Part shown: positions 26,357 to 36,004 of the stretch, piece by piece
Layout of the letters: every line of letters starts with the position of its first letter
Numbering within the stretch: the stretch's first letter is position 1
Program-made: the position numbers and the translations under genes
The notes under the pieces: model-generated
Database searches by the model: none
Told to the model about the DNA's origin: nothing
The model's input: only the letters and a program-made list of their open reading frames with translations
Assembly: GCA_964575335.1 (NCBI GenBank)
Contig: CAZNPU010000003.1
Coordinates: 186,001 to 250,000 of the forward strand
Length of the DNA stretch: 64,000 bases
DNA from: CAZNPU01 sp964575335
GTDB lineage: Bacteria > Planctomycetota > Phycisphaerae > Phycisphaerales > SM1A02
Direction of reading: 5' to 3'

Positions 26357-26387
26357 TTGCTTCACGTCGCGATAGGCAGCGTACAAT
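26357..26387 (+). promoter_or_regulatory. Possible sigma70-like promoter of the MATE gene
   Basis: TTGCTT (26357-26362) and TACAAT (26382-26387) lie 19 bases apart, about 80 bases before the preferred start of the MATE gene. The spacing is longer than the usual 17, so support is modest. Confidence 0.35.
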
Positions 26388-26467
26388 CGCCGGTCTTGAA
26401 CTCTCACCCGAACCAACCAGACCGTTCCCCTGAGACAGCAGATGGATCCAGCGCCCTCAATCCGGAC

Positions 26468-27949
26468 ATGGTGCTGGTTGAACCGTCAGCAGTCGAGGAG
26501 GCGGAGCTTGCGATACAGGATGCGGAGGGAACGATCCGCTCCGGCAAGCTGGCGGGCAAAAGCATGTGGGCGGCGATCTGGATACTCGCTCTGCCCGTGC
26601 TTTTTCAGCAGGTGATGGCAGCCGGTGTGGGTTTGGTGGACAAGATCATTGCTGGCAGCCTGCCGCGTTCGATCATTGTTCCAGCAATGGATGCGATCGG
26701 CATCGGTTCGTATATCGGTTGGCTGGTCGGCATTGCGATGGCTGGGCTTGGGATCGGCGGTCAGGCGCTGATTGCCCGCGGCATGGGGGCTGGCGACCAC
26801 ATGCAGGCTGATCGGGCGCTTGGGCAGGCGCTGAGTTTGAGCGTCGTATGGGGCCTGGTGGTGGGGCTGGTGATGTGGGTGTTGGCTGGCCCTTTGGCAG
26901 ATATGTGCCAGCTTTCCGATCAGGCGCGGCTGTTTTGCGTGCAGTACATCCACATGTACGCCTACGCGATGCCGTTCACGGGCATCATGATGGTGGGGTC
27001 GATGTGTCTGCACGGAGCGGGAGAGACGATCAGGCCGTCCCTGATTGCTGTGGGAGTGAACATAGCCAACATTGTGCTGTCATGGATGCTTTCGGGTGTT
27101 GATGTTGAGATCGGGGGACGGGTATTTGAAAATCCCTTCAGCTTCGATCTGCATGTGGTGGGGATCGCTGCGGGTACAGCGCTGGGCTACGTCTTTGGCG
27201 CGGCAATGACGGTGCTTGTTCTGGTTCGGGGCGTGAAGGATTTGCGGTTGGAAACAAGCCATCTGACGCCGGATCGCGTCATGATCAGGCGCATTGTGCG
27301 CCTTGGCGTGCCGAACTTCTTTGAAGGGTTGGCGATGTGGGGCGTCAACCTGATTGTGCTTATCTTTATTGGCCAGATCGCGCGAACATCAGCGAGCAAC
27401 GGTGTGGGCGAGGGCTTGCAGGGCGCGCACATCATTGCGGTGCAGTGGGAAGCGATCAGTTTCCTGCCGGGCTTTGCGATGGGCACTGCAGCGGGCGCGC
27501 TGGCCGGGCAGTATCTTGGCGCGGGCAATGCGCGCATGGCGCAGCGAGCCATCGTGGCGTGCACGGGAATCGCGTGCATGATCATGGGGTTGTTCGGCGT
27601 GCTCTTCATGACGCAAGGCGAGTGGCTGACGTCGATTATCAGCCGTGAGCCAATCCACCTTGAAACTGCGCCGCAACTGCTGTTTATCTGCGGCATGATT
27701 CAAGTGTTCTTTGCCATCACTATGGTGGTGCGCCAGGGCTTGCGCGGCAGCGGCGACACGGTCTGGCCGTTTTTGATCACAACCGTATCGAGCTATTTCG
27801 TTCGCCTGCCTGCTGCATGGCTGCTAGGCGTGGTGTTGGGGCTGGGGTTGGAAGGCATCTGGTATGCGTTGTGCGGCGAACTGGTGGTGCGGTCGATCAT
27901 GTTCTCGGCCCGTTTCCTGCATGGCGGGTGGAAACGGCTGCAGGTCTAA
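26468..27949 (+). CDS. MATE family efflux transporter
   Basis: This polytopic protein of the MATE/MOP superfamily exports cationic or hydrophobic compounds using a sodium or proton gradient. About 12 hydrophobic segments begin at MWAAIWILALPVLFQQVMAA. Family features include GIGGQALIARGMGAGDHMQADRAL, the equivalent loop AGALAGQYLGAGNARMAQRA in the second half, and LRGSGDTVWPFLIT near the end. The frame is open upstream to 26357, but that start sits on a possible promoter, so the ATG at 26468 is chosen, giving about 493 residues. The substrate cannot be predicted. Confidence 0.85.
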   Translation: MVLVEPSAVEEAELAIQDAEGTIRSGKLAGKSMWAAIWILALPVLFQQVMAAGVGLVDKIIAGSLPRSIIVPAMDAIGIGSYIGWLVGIAMAGLGIGGQALIARGMGAGDHMQADRALGQALSLSVVWGLVVGLVMWVLAGPLADMCQLSDQARLFCVQYIHMYAYAMPFTGIMMVGSMCLHGAGETIRPSLIAVGVNIANIVLSWMLSGVDVEIGGRVFENPFSFDLHVVGIAAGTALGYVFGAAMTVLVLVRGVKDLRLETSHLTPDRVMIRRIVRLGVPNFFEGLAMWGVNLIVLIFIGQIARTSASNGVGEGLQGAHIIAVQWEAISFLPGFAMGTAAGALAGQYLGAGNARMAQRAIVACTGIACMIMGLFGVLFMTQGEWLTSIISREPIHLETAPQLLFICGMIQVFFAITMVVRQGLRGSGDTVWPFLITTVSSYFVRLPAAWLLGVVLGLGLEGIWYALCGELVVRSIMFSARFLHGGWKRLQV

Positions 27950-28205
27950 GGCCGCAACGGAAAATAAAGGTTATTGGAAGCACAGCGCCGCAAGATGGGC
28001 GATAACGGCGCATTGATATGTGCGCGTTTCAGACGCGGCGCATGACATGCACGTTGTGTTGCGCGTCAACAGTGGTTTCGATCCGCATTTTATGGGCCGT
28101 GCTGATCATTCGTCCTGGGTAAGACGTGAAGAATGCTCAGCGGCAATATTGCCTCCGTCGCCTGCCTTCGCTTGCTTTCCGGCTTTACATACTCGACCTT
28201 GTGTG

Positions 28206-28240
28206 AGCCTGCGCTCTCAGAGCGGGCTTGCATTTGGAGG
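28206..28240 (+). promoter_or_regulatory. Leader hairpin and strong ribosome site of the large secreted protein
   Basis: A small stem (CGCTC, loop TCA, GAGCG, flanked by AGCC and GGCT) precedes a perfect GGAGGT ribosome site at 28236-28241, 6-7 bases before the ATG at 28248. The site decides the start of the gene; the open frame upstream to 28020 is not used. Confidence 0.5.
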
Positions 28241-28247
28241 TCGGAAC

Positions 28248-31200
28248 ATGACAGCTCACCGTTCGACATGCAATGTGCGGACACTGCAGCAGCGTTCCTT
28301 TGTCACGCCATCACGGTTCATTGCAGCGCGAGGCGCGGGCAATCAGGCCTGGCGCATCGTCATGATGAGCGTGCTGTGCGTTCTGGCAACGCTCTTGGTG
28401 GCTGGTCGAGCGACAGCGGGCGTCGAGCTGCGCAAAAGCTTTCGCGATCCGGCGTTCGTCGATATCAGAATCGATCGTCCCGCTGAGTGGCTGGTGCCGA
28501 AATCGCGTCAGCGTGACGCGTTGATTGGCGAAGTCGCAGGCCGCGTGCATGCCCTGCATGAGCAGCATCCGGATCGGCTGATTGTGCTGCGCTATGTCGA
28601 TATGCCGCTGCATTATGAGCAGTTGCCGGTGTCGAAGCGGCAGGACATCGTTGGCGCAGCAGGCCGCACGGCTGACGTGAGCGCATGGTACGAGCAGGCG
28701 CTGGCGGATTTGACGATGGACATTCTGACGCGCAGCCGCAGCGGGCGCAAGCCGATGATGCTGAGCGTCTACGGCTTGCCGCTGGAACTTGATGGCAAAG
28801 ACGGTGGGCAGGCAGCTGCGCGCATCAACAAGCACTTCAGTCATGTGCTTGCCGATCTGCAGGGCTTTGTTGTTCCCACGCGGTTCATCCTCAGCAGGAA
28901 CAGCAGCAACCACGCCATGATGCTTGAGCGCGGTCTGGCCGAGGCGTATCGCATTGCTGACGGCCGACCGGTGTATTTTCACAGCAATCGCGAGTGGAAA
29001 ATGAGCATCGGTCTGCGCGGTCCGCTTCGTGGTCCGACCAGCGCGACGGCACGTTCATTGGCGGCTCAGTCAATGCGGGACAGCAATCGGAATGCGCCGA
29101 TTGGCAGTCAGAGCAGCAACGACGCGCAAGGGCCAATGCTCGCGCTTATTGGATCATGGGGCCAGAGCAATTCGCCGTGGGACCTCAACAGCGATGGTAT
29201 CGTCGATGTTGACGACCTGCTGATCATGATCGCCAACTGGTCGTATTACGCCAATGGCGGCACGGGACTGCCTGGTTCGGGTGGCGGCAGCAATAACGAG
29301 CCGGAGCCGATGGGTCGGTTCGTGAATCCGCCGCTGGAGTATGTGATCGGTTCGGGCGTGGATCTGCAATTCGAGCTGCTTTCCGGCGCGCCGCAGAACG
29401 CCAACGTCGTCTTCCAAACGTGGTCTGATACCGCCGAGGCAGTTCAAGGCGCGCATGCTGATTATGGCGCGCCGTTCACGTACCCGGCATCCAAGCTTGA
29501 TCTTGTGACGCCCGGCGGTGCGGAACTGCAGGCGCTGATCCGCAATGGCAATAATCAGGTTGTCGAGATCATTCGCGTCAGCACCGCATTTGTGCTGCCG
29601 AACAACCCGCCCGGAGGTGGCGGTGGTGGCGGGGGCGGCGGCAACGGCAGCGGTGGAAACGGCGGCAATGGTGACAGCGGCGGTGATGCCGGCAACGGCG
29701 GCAGCGGTGACAGTTCCGATTCCGGAAACAGCGGCGGTAACAATGGCGGCAGCAATGACGGCAACAACGGCGGCGATACCGGCGGCAATCCCAATGCGCC
29801 TCTGCCAACGCCTGTCATCACCATCATGTCAACTTCCGGCATGGCGCCGTTTGCAGTGCACGTCAACGGCCTCAGTTCCACCCTCGGAATCGGTGATCTG
29901 TTGACCGCACGATTCGAGTGGGATTTCGGCGATCCCAACGGTCAGTTCAATAAGCTGGTCGGCTGGAATGCAGCGCATATCTACGATCAGCCTGGAACCT
30001 ACACCATTACGTTGAAGCTGACCAATCAGGCTGGTGGCCAGGCTGTTGCCACCAAGCAGGTAACGGTGACCGCGCCCAATCGCACCACCATTTACGTTGC
30101 AACCAACGGCAACGACTCCAACCCCGGCACGTCGGAGAACGCTCCGATTCGCACTGCCGCACGCGCAGCGCAACTGGTGAACGACAACACCCGAATCCTC
30201 TTCCGCCGCGCCGGAACATACGACATAAGCAGCACGTTCCACATCAACAAGCAGAACGTCGTCATCGGAGCGTACGGCAACGGCGCCAAACCCGTGCTGC
30301 ACTGGACGGTCAACAGCAACTACGCTGCCATCATGTCGATGGGATCGCAGGCGAAGAACGTGGTGGTGCAGGATCTCACCTTCGATTCGCCGTTTACGCC
30401 CAACAATCTCATCGTGCGCGGCATTCATCCCAACGGCTCCAACGTAACGGTGCGCAACTGTCACTTTGATGATGTCAGCTACGCGATGAATACCGAGCAG
30501 GGCGTTGACGGTTTTCTCGTGCTCAACAATACCGCTGACGCAATCGGTGCGTACCTTGTCTGGGCCCAGGGTCACGATCACACGTATCTTGGCAACACCG
30601 TGGCCAACAGCACGCACGAGCACAACATCCGAATCGGCGGCGCAAAGCGTCTGCTCATCGCGCACAACGACCTGACCAACACCAACAAGTCCACCATCTG
30701 GGGCATGCTGACCGAGCACTGCTACATCACCGGTAATGTGCTGCGCGAAGGCCGCTTCCTAGCTGGTCCGAACTTTGCGGTCGGCAGTCCGTCGGAACGA
30801 TCGCGCTGGATCGTGTTTGAGGGCAACGAGATCATCAACGAAGGCCTGATCATCTACGCCGGCGCTGAAAACGTGATGATTCGCAATAACGTGGTGCGCA
30901 ACAACGGCGGTGAGGCGTTCAGCATCTGGGGATATCACTCCGCGATGAACCGCACCACCAGGAACGTGACAGTGGTGAACAACACGGCGATCAACAATTC
31001 CTCCAGCTACGGCCGATTCATCAAATTCGGCAAGGGCGCGGAGAACCTCACCGTGGCCAACAACCTCTACGTCGCACCGTCGTTCAATACCTCCATGGGC
31101 GGCGGCAACGTCGTGACCGACGAAAACCAGCTCGCTGCAGGGCAGCGCTTCCACAACAATTACTGGGCAAATCCCTACAGTGGAAGCAAGCACCACTTCC

Positions 31201-31418
31201 TCGGCGGCAACGGCCTGACGCCTTCGCAATGGGAAGCGCTTACGCAATGCCAGAACGAGAAGTATCGATCGTTCACAACAAGCGACCTCAGCGCTACCTT
31301 TGAGCCGCAATTCAACGCCAATACCGGCGTCGCCGTGCCAGGCGTGCATGTGGATTTCTACGGCAAACCGCGGTCGCTCGCCGGAGCGGTGACAGTCGGC
31401 GCCGTGCACAAGCCATAA
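28248..31418 (+). CDS. Large secreted beta-helix/PKD protein with internal dockerin-like module
   Basis: The ATG at 28248 has a perfect GGAGGT site. A long basic N-region precedes the signal helix IVMMSVLCVLATLLVAG (cleavage near residue 58). Residues 60-290 are an unrecognised domain with alpha/beta character. Residues 293-331 resemble a dockerin repeat pair (LIGSWG..., then DLNSDGIVDVDDLLIMIANW). Residues 357-450 are Ig-like, 456-515 a Gly/Asn/Ser-rich linker, and 520-609 a PKD domain (FEWDFGDPNG, HIYDQPGTYTITL). Residues 613-1056 form a parallel beta-helix opening with IYVATNGNDSNPGTSENAPI, typical of secreted polysaccharide-active or adhesion proteins. It is a likely T2SS substrate. The dockerin-like module is normally terminal; here it is internal. 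Confidence 0.75.
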   Translation: MTAHRSTCNVRTLQQRSFVTPSRFIAARGAGNQAWRIVMMSVLCVLATLLVAGRATAGVELRKSFRDPAFVDIRIDRPAEWLVPKSRQRDALIGEVAGRVHALHEQHPDRLIVLRYVDMPLHYEQLPVSKRQDIVGAAGRTADVSAWYEQALADLTMDILTRSRSGRKPMMLSVYGLPLELDGKDGGQAAARINKHFSHVLADLQGFVVPTRFILSRNSSNHAMMLERGLAEAYRIADGRPVYFHSNREWKMSIGLRGPLRGPTSATARSLAAQSMRDSNRNAPIGSQSSNDAQGPMLALIGSWGQSNSPWDLNSDGIVDVDDLLIMIANWSYYANGGTGLPGSGGGSNNEPEPMGRFVNPPLEYVIGSGVDLQFELLSGAPQNANVVFQTWSDTAEAVQGAHADYGAPFTYPASKLDLVTPGGAELQALIRNGNNQVVEIIRVSTAFVLPNNPPGGGGGGGGGGNGSGGNGGNGDSGGDAGNGGSGDSSDSGNSGGNNGGSNDGNNGGDTGGNPNAPLPTPVITIMSTSGMAPFAVHVNGLSSTLGIGDLLTARFEWDFGDPNGQFNKLVGWNAAHIYDQPGTYTITLKLTNQAGGQAVATKQVTVTAPNRTTIYVATNGNDSNPGTSENAPIRTAARAAQLVNDNTRILFRRAGTYDISSTFHINKQNVVIGAYGNGAKPVLHWTVNSNYAAIMSMGSQAKNVVVQDLTFDSPFTPNNLIVRGIHPNGSNVTVRNCHFDDVSYAMNTEQGVDGFLVLNNTADAIGAYLVWAQGHDHTYLGNTVANSTHEHNIRIGGAKRLLIAHNDLTNTNKSTIWGMLTEHCYITGNVLREGRFLAGPNFAVGSPSERSRWIVFEGNEIINEGLIIYAGAENVMIRNNVVRNNGGEAFSIWGYHSAMNRTTRNVTVVNNTAINNSSSYGRFIKFGKGAENLTVANNLYVAPSFNTSMGGGNVVTDENQLAAGQRFHNNYWANPYSGSKHHFLGGNGLTPSQWEALTQCQNEKYRSFTTSDLSATFEPQFNANTGVAVPGVHVDFYGKPRSLAGAVTVGAVHKP

Positions 31419-31444
31419 CCCGCATCGACCATTACAGCAGTGAC

Positions 31445-31474
31445 ACGGGCTCCCGAATTCGGGGGCCCGTTTTT
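31445..31474 (+). terminator. Rho-independent terminator
   Basis: ACGGGC and CCCGAA pair with the later TTCGGG and GCCCGT, with small bulges, and TTTT follows at once. It sits 27 bases after the stop of the large secreted protein and separates it from the polysaccharide cluster. Confidence 0.85.
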
Positions 31475-31664
31475 CGCTGGGGTATGGAAGGTGAGAAAGC
31501 GTGCGAGGTTCGCAGAGGAGAGAGGGCAGGGTTCTCTTTGGCCCGCAATCGGGGCAATTCTCGGCGTTGCACGTTGGCAGCGTGGGAGTGCGTGACGCCT
31601 GATTCCTGAGACTTTCCTGAGACTCGGCTCATCTCCTATTGCCGCGATTGAGGATGGGCGGCTC

Positions 31665-31670
31665 TATAAT
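31665..31670 (+). promoter_or_regulatory. Consensus -10 element upstream of the polysaccharide cluster
   Basis: A perfect TATAAT lies about 100 bases before the flippase start. The best -35 candidate, TTGCCG at 31639-31644, is 20 bases away, longer than usual. With the terminator upstream it marks a probable transcription start for the cluster. Nothing else is seen in 31475-31770. Confidence 0.45.
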
Positions 31671-31770
31671 CGGCGGCGACCGGAAACAATCCACGTATCG
31701 CTGACGTATTGCGGTGGGGAATCCGTTACGCTATTGCGATTCGGACCAGCAAAAGGCCGATAGAACGCTC

Positions 31771-33207
31771 ATGGATGCTTCGCATACCGCGACAACTCCC
31801 CACCCGTCGAGCCGGCGCGGTGATGATCCCGGGGGTGGGGGCGGTACGGTGGCCGAGTTGCCGCCGCCTGCGGTTGCTGCGCCTCGGTCGGCGAGTAGTT
31901 CCCGCACGTCACTGAAAGCTCGCGCGCTGATGGGAAGCGGATGGGTGGGGGGCGGCTACATTGCGGTGCAGGGCCTGCGATTTGTCAGCATGATGGTGCT
32001 GACGTATCTGCTTGCGCCCGATGTGTTCGGCGTGATGACGATGATCAATGTCTTTCTCCAGGGACTGGAGATGTTCTCCGACATTGGCATCGGGCCCAGC
32101 ATTATCCACAGCAAACGGGGCGAGAAATCGGAGTTCCTGAATACCGCGTGGACCATGCAGGTTATTCGCGGCTTTGTGCTGTGGGGCGTCGCGTGCGCGG
32201 GCGCATGGCCGGTGGCGAGGTTTTACGGCGAGCCGTCGCTGTTGTGGCTGATTCCCGCATCGGGCTTTTCTTCAGTCATTGCAGGATTCACATCCACTTC
32301 GCTGGTTGTGCTGAACCGTCAGCTGCATCTGCGCGCCATTACGATTCTTGACATTGCCCGGCAGGCGCTCACGCTGGTATTCACTGCAGGATGGGCGCTG
32401 TTCATCAGCCCCACGGTTTGGGCGCTGATCGTCGGGTCAACGCTGGGTACGCTGTTTCGCACCATCGTCAGCCACCGATTGATGCCCGAGCAGCGCAATC
32501 GCTTTCAGTGGAACCGCGATGACGCGCGTTCGATGATACGGTTCGGCAGGTGGATATTCCTTTCCACCGCACTCACGTTCTTCGCCATGCAGACCGACAA
32601 GATTCTGCTGGGCAAAATGCTCGGTTCTACGGTGCTCGGCGTGTACTACATGGCCACGCAGTTTGCGTTCATGCCCACCCAGTTCATCAAACGCATCAGT
32701 TCGCAGGTGGCGTTTCCGGTACTGGCGGAGGTGGTGCGTGAGCGGCCGGAGTCGGTTTATCAGCAACTGCGGCGCGTGCGCTGGCCGCTGATCGGCTTAG
32801 GCCTGCTGCCGCTTTTTCCGCTGATTCTGTTCGGCGACATCCTGGTTCGGTTTCTGCTTCGCCCGGAGTTCCACGATGCGGGATGGATGCTGCAGATTCT
32901 CTCAGCAGGCATGCTCATTGGCGTCGTGAATTCCTCTTACGGGAACGTGTTGCTGGCCAAAGGGCGATCGTTTGACATCACGCTCATGCTCGCCATTCAG
33001 CTTGGCGTGGTCGTTGCCGCCACCATGGTAGGGTTTCATCTGTACGGCCAGGTTGGCTTTATCGTCGCGTTTGCCGGCGTGGAGTGGATCATGTATCCCG
33101 TTACGGCGATTGTGCTGGCCCGACATCGCCTGTGGCAGCCGGAGGTCGATCTGCCAGTATTTGCGCTGTCGATCGCAGCGATTGCTGTGGCGTATTGGGT
33201 GTTGTAG
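31771..33207 (+). CDS. Oligosaccharide flippase (Wzx/WzxC-like)
   Basis: This polytopic protein of about 478 residues, with 12-14 hydrophobic segments, belongs to the MOP/polysaccharide transport group that flips lipid-linked oligosaccharides across the inner membrane. Characteristic segments are YIAVQGLRFVSMMVLTYLL, LAPDVFGVMTMINVF, FSDIGIGPSIIHSK and the second-half MQTDKILLGKMLGSTVLGVYYMA. The ATG at 31771 begins a Ser/Thr/Pro-rich cytoplasmic N-terminus of about 45 residues; the upstream open frame is not used. It is the first gene of the cluster. A small AATGGCG/CGCCATT stem at 33220-33240 after the stop may slow transcription. Confidence 0.85.
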   Translation: MDASHTATTPHPSSRRGDDPGGGGGTVAELPPPAVAAPRSASSSRTSLKARALMGSGWVGGGYIAVQGLRFVSMMVLTYLLAPDVFGVMTMINVFLQGLEMFSDIGIGPSIIHSKRGEKSEFLNTAWTMQVIRGFVLWGVACAGAWPVARFYGEPSLLWLIPASGFSSVIAGFTSTSLVVLNRQLHLRAITILDIARQALTLVFTAGWALFISPTVWALIVGSTLGTLFRTIVSHRLMPEQRNRFQWNRDDARSMIRFGRWIFLSTALTFFAMQTDKILLGKMLGSTVLGVYYMATQFAFMPTQFIKRISSQVAFPVLAEVVRERPESVYQQLRRVRWPLIGLGLLPLFPLILFGDILVRFLLRPEFHDAGWMLQILSAGMLIGVVNSSYGNVLLAKGRSFDITLMLAIQLGVVVAATMVGFHLYGQVGFIVAFAGVEWIMYPVTAIVLARHRLWQPEVDLPVFALSIAAIAVAYWVL

Positions 33208-33513
33208 CACGTAGCGGAAAATGGCGTATGAGCCGCCATTGCCGCACACGTTCAAAGGGACATGAACCTGCCTGCTGATGGATGCAGATTCAACACGTGG
33301 CTTACACTGGGTTTCTTAGCGTGCGATTCGTGGCCCGGCGGATGTCAAGTTGCGGTCTTTGCCGACCGATGCGTCACAAGTCCAACTGCCCTACGATTGG
33401 GTTTGGGCATGATCGGACCTTTGTGTTGCTGGTTTGCTGCTGGGCGTCAGCGGCTGAGTTGTCGATGAATGTCATAGCCAATCGCCGACCGCTGCATCAA
33501 TGCTGCTTCAAAC
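33208..33513. other. Intergenic region inside the polysaccharide cluster
   Basis: These 306 bases have no convincing gene. Apart from the short inverted repeat at 33220-33240, no promoter or terminator is clear. An additional promoter for the next gene is possible, given the unusual gap in an otherwise tightly packed cluster. Confidence 0.4.
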
Positions 33514-34848
33514 ATGCTTGAACTTCAATGCACCAATGCGGTGACGCCTGTGACCAGCCGATCGCAGAACCCCAGCGTGCTTTTTATCGGTGTGCGTTCG
33601 CCGTGGCGCGGCGAGGCTGGATATCTGGTTCGCCAGCACATGTTCCTTTGCGCACTGGCTGAGATCGCTGAGTTGCATCTGGCGCTTTTCGATTATCAGC
33701 CGTCCAGCGACAGCGCGCCTTACCCGTGCACGATCACGCCGTTGCCGATGCCGCCGAGTGTGAACGAGTCATACCTGCGTTCTGCGCTCCAGGATCTGTT
33801 TTCGCCGATCCCGCACATCGTTCGACGATTTGATCCGCAGGCAGCGCGCCGGATTGTGCGTGACCTGAATCCTGAGCGTTTTGACGCGGTTTTCGCGTAT
33901 CGGGCTGATTTCGCATACTTTGCTGGCGTTCTTGATCATCCGAGACTGCTGCTGGATATTGACGATCCCGAGCACATTCGCCGCCGGGAGCGCGAGTCGC
34001 TGTTTCACAACGGAAGCCTGCATTGGCTGCAGCGGCTTGATTTGGCGCGACTTCGCCGATTTGAACTCAAGGCGGCATCACAGGCCATGGCGGCTTTTGT
34101 TTGTCATCGCGGCGATCAGGAGGTGTTTTCAGATGCTCTGGCGGGGTGTGCCCACCGAGGCGAGCCTGTGGTGGCGCCCAATTGCATTGATGTGCCTCCT
34201 GAGCGGCCGGCACGCCTGGCCGATGCGCCGCAACTGCTGTTTGTAGGTAATATGGAAGGCGGAGCGAAGTCGCCCAACGTCGATGCGATCAACTGGTTTG
34301 TGCGCGAAGTCTGGCCGCTGGTGTGCTCACAGGTGCCCAACGCGATCTGCCGAGTGGTTGGGGCGATCAGCGATGAACTGCGAACGTCGCTTCAGTCACA
34401 GCCGCGGATCGAGGTGTGCGGATTCGTTGAGCGCGTTGAGGACTGCTTCAAGCGTGCGTCGCTGAGCATCGCGCCGATTCGATTCGGCACCGGCACGCGG
34501 ATCAAGATTCTGCAGTCGCTGGCGATGGGGTGTCCGGTGGTCAGCACCCCCAAGGGATGCGAGGGGTTGGAGGTAACCAGCGGACGCGACATTCTGGTAG
34601 GCGATTCCCCACAGGCCTTTGCTGAGTGTTGCGTCAGGCTTTTGACCGATAAGGCTGAACAGGAGCGTCTGGGGCTGGCCGGCTATGAGCTTGCAGCGAA
34701 TCATTACGACCGACAGGGCAAGCATCAGTGGCTTGTCGAGACGTTGCAGGGCTTCCTGAATGAAGCGGTTGAACGCCGCAGGGATGCTGGGCGATCTGGC
34801 ACACTGCGCCAGTCATCGCATGGCAATCGAATCGTGAAGCGAAAGTGA
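33514..34848 (+). CDS. Glycosyltransferase family 4 protein
   Basis: GT-B fold transferase of 444 residues. The C-terminal domain carries the donor-binding pattern: LLFVGNMEGGAKSPNVDAINWF, VCGFVERVEDCFKRASLSIAPIRFGTGTRIKILQSLAMGCPVV, with the ThrGly-turn and the loop that replaces the EX7E motif (GTGTRIKILQSLAMG). The N-terminal acceptor domain includes LLLDIDDPEHIRRRE. This form (SPNV... then GTGTRIKI) is common in sugar transferases of the stp2-type group. Sugar and linkage are unknown. It shares GTGA with the next gene, so the two are translationally coupled. Confidence 0.85.
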   Translation: MLELQCTNAVTPVTSRSQNPSVLFIGVRSPWRGEAGYLVRQHMFLCALAEIAELHLALFDYQPSSDSAPYPCTITPLPMPPSVNESYLRSALQDLFSPIPHIVRRFDPQAARRIVRDLNPERFDAVFAYRADFAYFAGVLDHPRLLLDIDDPEHIRRRERESLFHNGSLHWLQRLDLARLRRFELKAASQAMAAFVCHRGDQEVFSDALAGCAHRGEPVVAPNCIDVPPERPARLADAPQLLFVGNMEGGAKSPNVDAINWFVREVWPLVCSQVPNAICRVVGAISDELRTSLQSQPRIEVCGFVERVEDCFKRASLSIAPIRFGTGTRIKILQSLAMGCPVVSTPKGCEGLEVTSGRDILVGDSPQAFAECCVRLLTDKAEQERLGLAGYELAANHYDRQGKHQWLVETLQGFLNEAVERRRDAGRSGTLRQSSHGNRIVKRK

Positions 34849-35975
34849 GCGTTGCGATGCGGATCACGTTCGTACTGCCACATGCCGGGATGGCCGGCGG
34901 AATACGGGTCATCGCCATTTATGCTCAGCGTCTGCAGGCGCGAGGCCACGAGGTGACGGTGGTATCGACCTCATGGGATCCGCCCGGGCGTCGCCAGCGT
35001 GCACTGGCTGCGTTGCGGCGATGGATGCACCAGCTTGATCCTCGCGCCAAGGGGCCGCTGGATCCGTCACATTTCGACGGCACAGACATCAACCACGTTC
35101 GAATCCGGCGGCGTGGACCGCTGACTGATGCTGATGTGCCCGATGCTGATGTCGTGGTGGCGACTTGGTGGAAAACCGCGAAGTGGGTCAATGATTTTTC
35201 GCCGTCAAAAGGCGCGAAGGCCTATTTCGTACAGGATTACGGCGCGCATGAGGGGCAGCCGCTGGATGCGGTGGTCCAGACGTGGAAATACCCGCTGCAC
35301 AAGATGGTGATCTCGCGGTGGCTGATGAAGTTGATTGAGGAGCATTGCGGCGAAACCGATGTGGATTACGTTCCCAATGCAGTCGATCTGGACCGCTTTT
35401 TTGCCCCGCCCCGACAGCGGCAGCCGCGACCGACGGTTGGGTTTCTCTATAACCCCGCGCCTCAAAAAGGATGCGACATCATTCTGGAAGCGATCGACTA
35501 CGCCCGCCACCGGATTCCCGAACTGCAGGTTGTGGCGTACGGCCCGGTCGATCCGCAGCCTGACCTGCCGCTGCCGCCGGGAACGAAATACTGGAAATTC
35601 GCGCCGGATGAGCAGCTTCGCGAGATTTACGCCTCATGTGATGCGTGGTTGTTCGGTAGCCGACTGGAGGGGTTTGGCTTGCCGATTCTGGAAGCGATGG
35701 CGTGCCGCACACCGGTGATCGCCACGCCCGCCGGCGCTGCGCCGGAACTGGTCAGCCCGGGCGGCGGCATGCTCGTCAAGCTGAACGATCCAATTTCGAT
35801 GGGCGAGGCGATCGTTCGCATGATGAAGCTGCCGGAATCAGAATGGCGTGCAATGTCGGACAAGGCATATGCAACCGTTTCGACATTTACCTGGGATGAT
35901 GCGACGGATCTGTTTGAGGCATCGCTGATCCGGGCGATCGAGCGATCAAAAACCGATGCGCTCAACGTGGCATAG
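34845..35975 (+). CDS. Glycosyltransferase family 4 protein
   Basis: GT-B transferase of 376 residues. The N-terminus FVLPHAGMAGGIRVIAIYAQRLQARGHEVTVV is the typical acceptor-side glycine loop. Further on come YFVQDYGAHEG and NAVDLDRF, then the donor-side motif FGSRLEGFGLPILEAMACRTPVIAT with its EX7E pair. The family transfers sugars from nucleotide donors to growing glycans on the inner face of the membrane. The GTG start overlaps the upstream stop; an ATG four codons later (34857) is also possible. Confidence 0.88.
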   Translation: MSVAMRITFVLPHAGMAGGIRVIAIYAQRLQARGHEVTVVSTSWDPPGRRQRALAALRRWMHQLDPRAKGPLDPSHFDGTDINHVRIRRRGPLTDADVPDADVVVATWWKTAKWVNDFSPSKGAKAYFVQDYGAHEGQPLDAVVQTWKYPLHKMVISRWLMKLIEEHCGETDVDYVPNAVDLDRFFAPPRQRQPRPTVGFLYNPAPQKGCDIILEAIDYARHRIPELQVVAYGPVDPQPDLPLPPGTKYWKFAPDEQLREIYASCDAWLFGSRLEGFGLPILEAMACRTPVIATPAGAAPELVSPGGGMLVKLNDPISMGEAIVRMMKLPESEWRAMSDKAYATVSTFTWDDATDLFEASLIRAIERSKTDALNVA

Positions 35976-36004
35976 AACCGGTGTGCGGAGAAAGTGGAAC
36001 GTCG

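Noticed and set aside
28020..28247. N-terminal extension of the large secreted protein
   Set aside because: The extension would bury the signal peptide, while a perfect GGAGGT site precedes the ATG at 28248.
31475..31664. Possible mobile element between terminator and cluster promoter
   Set aside because: No inverted terminal repeats, target duplication or transposase remnant could be seen.
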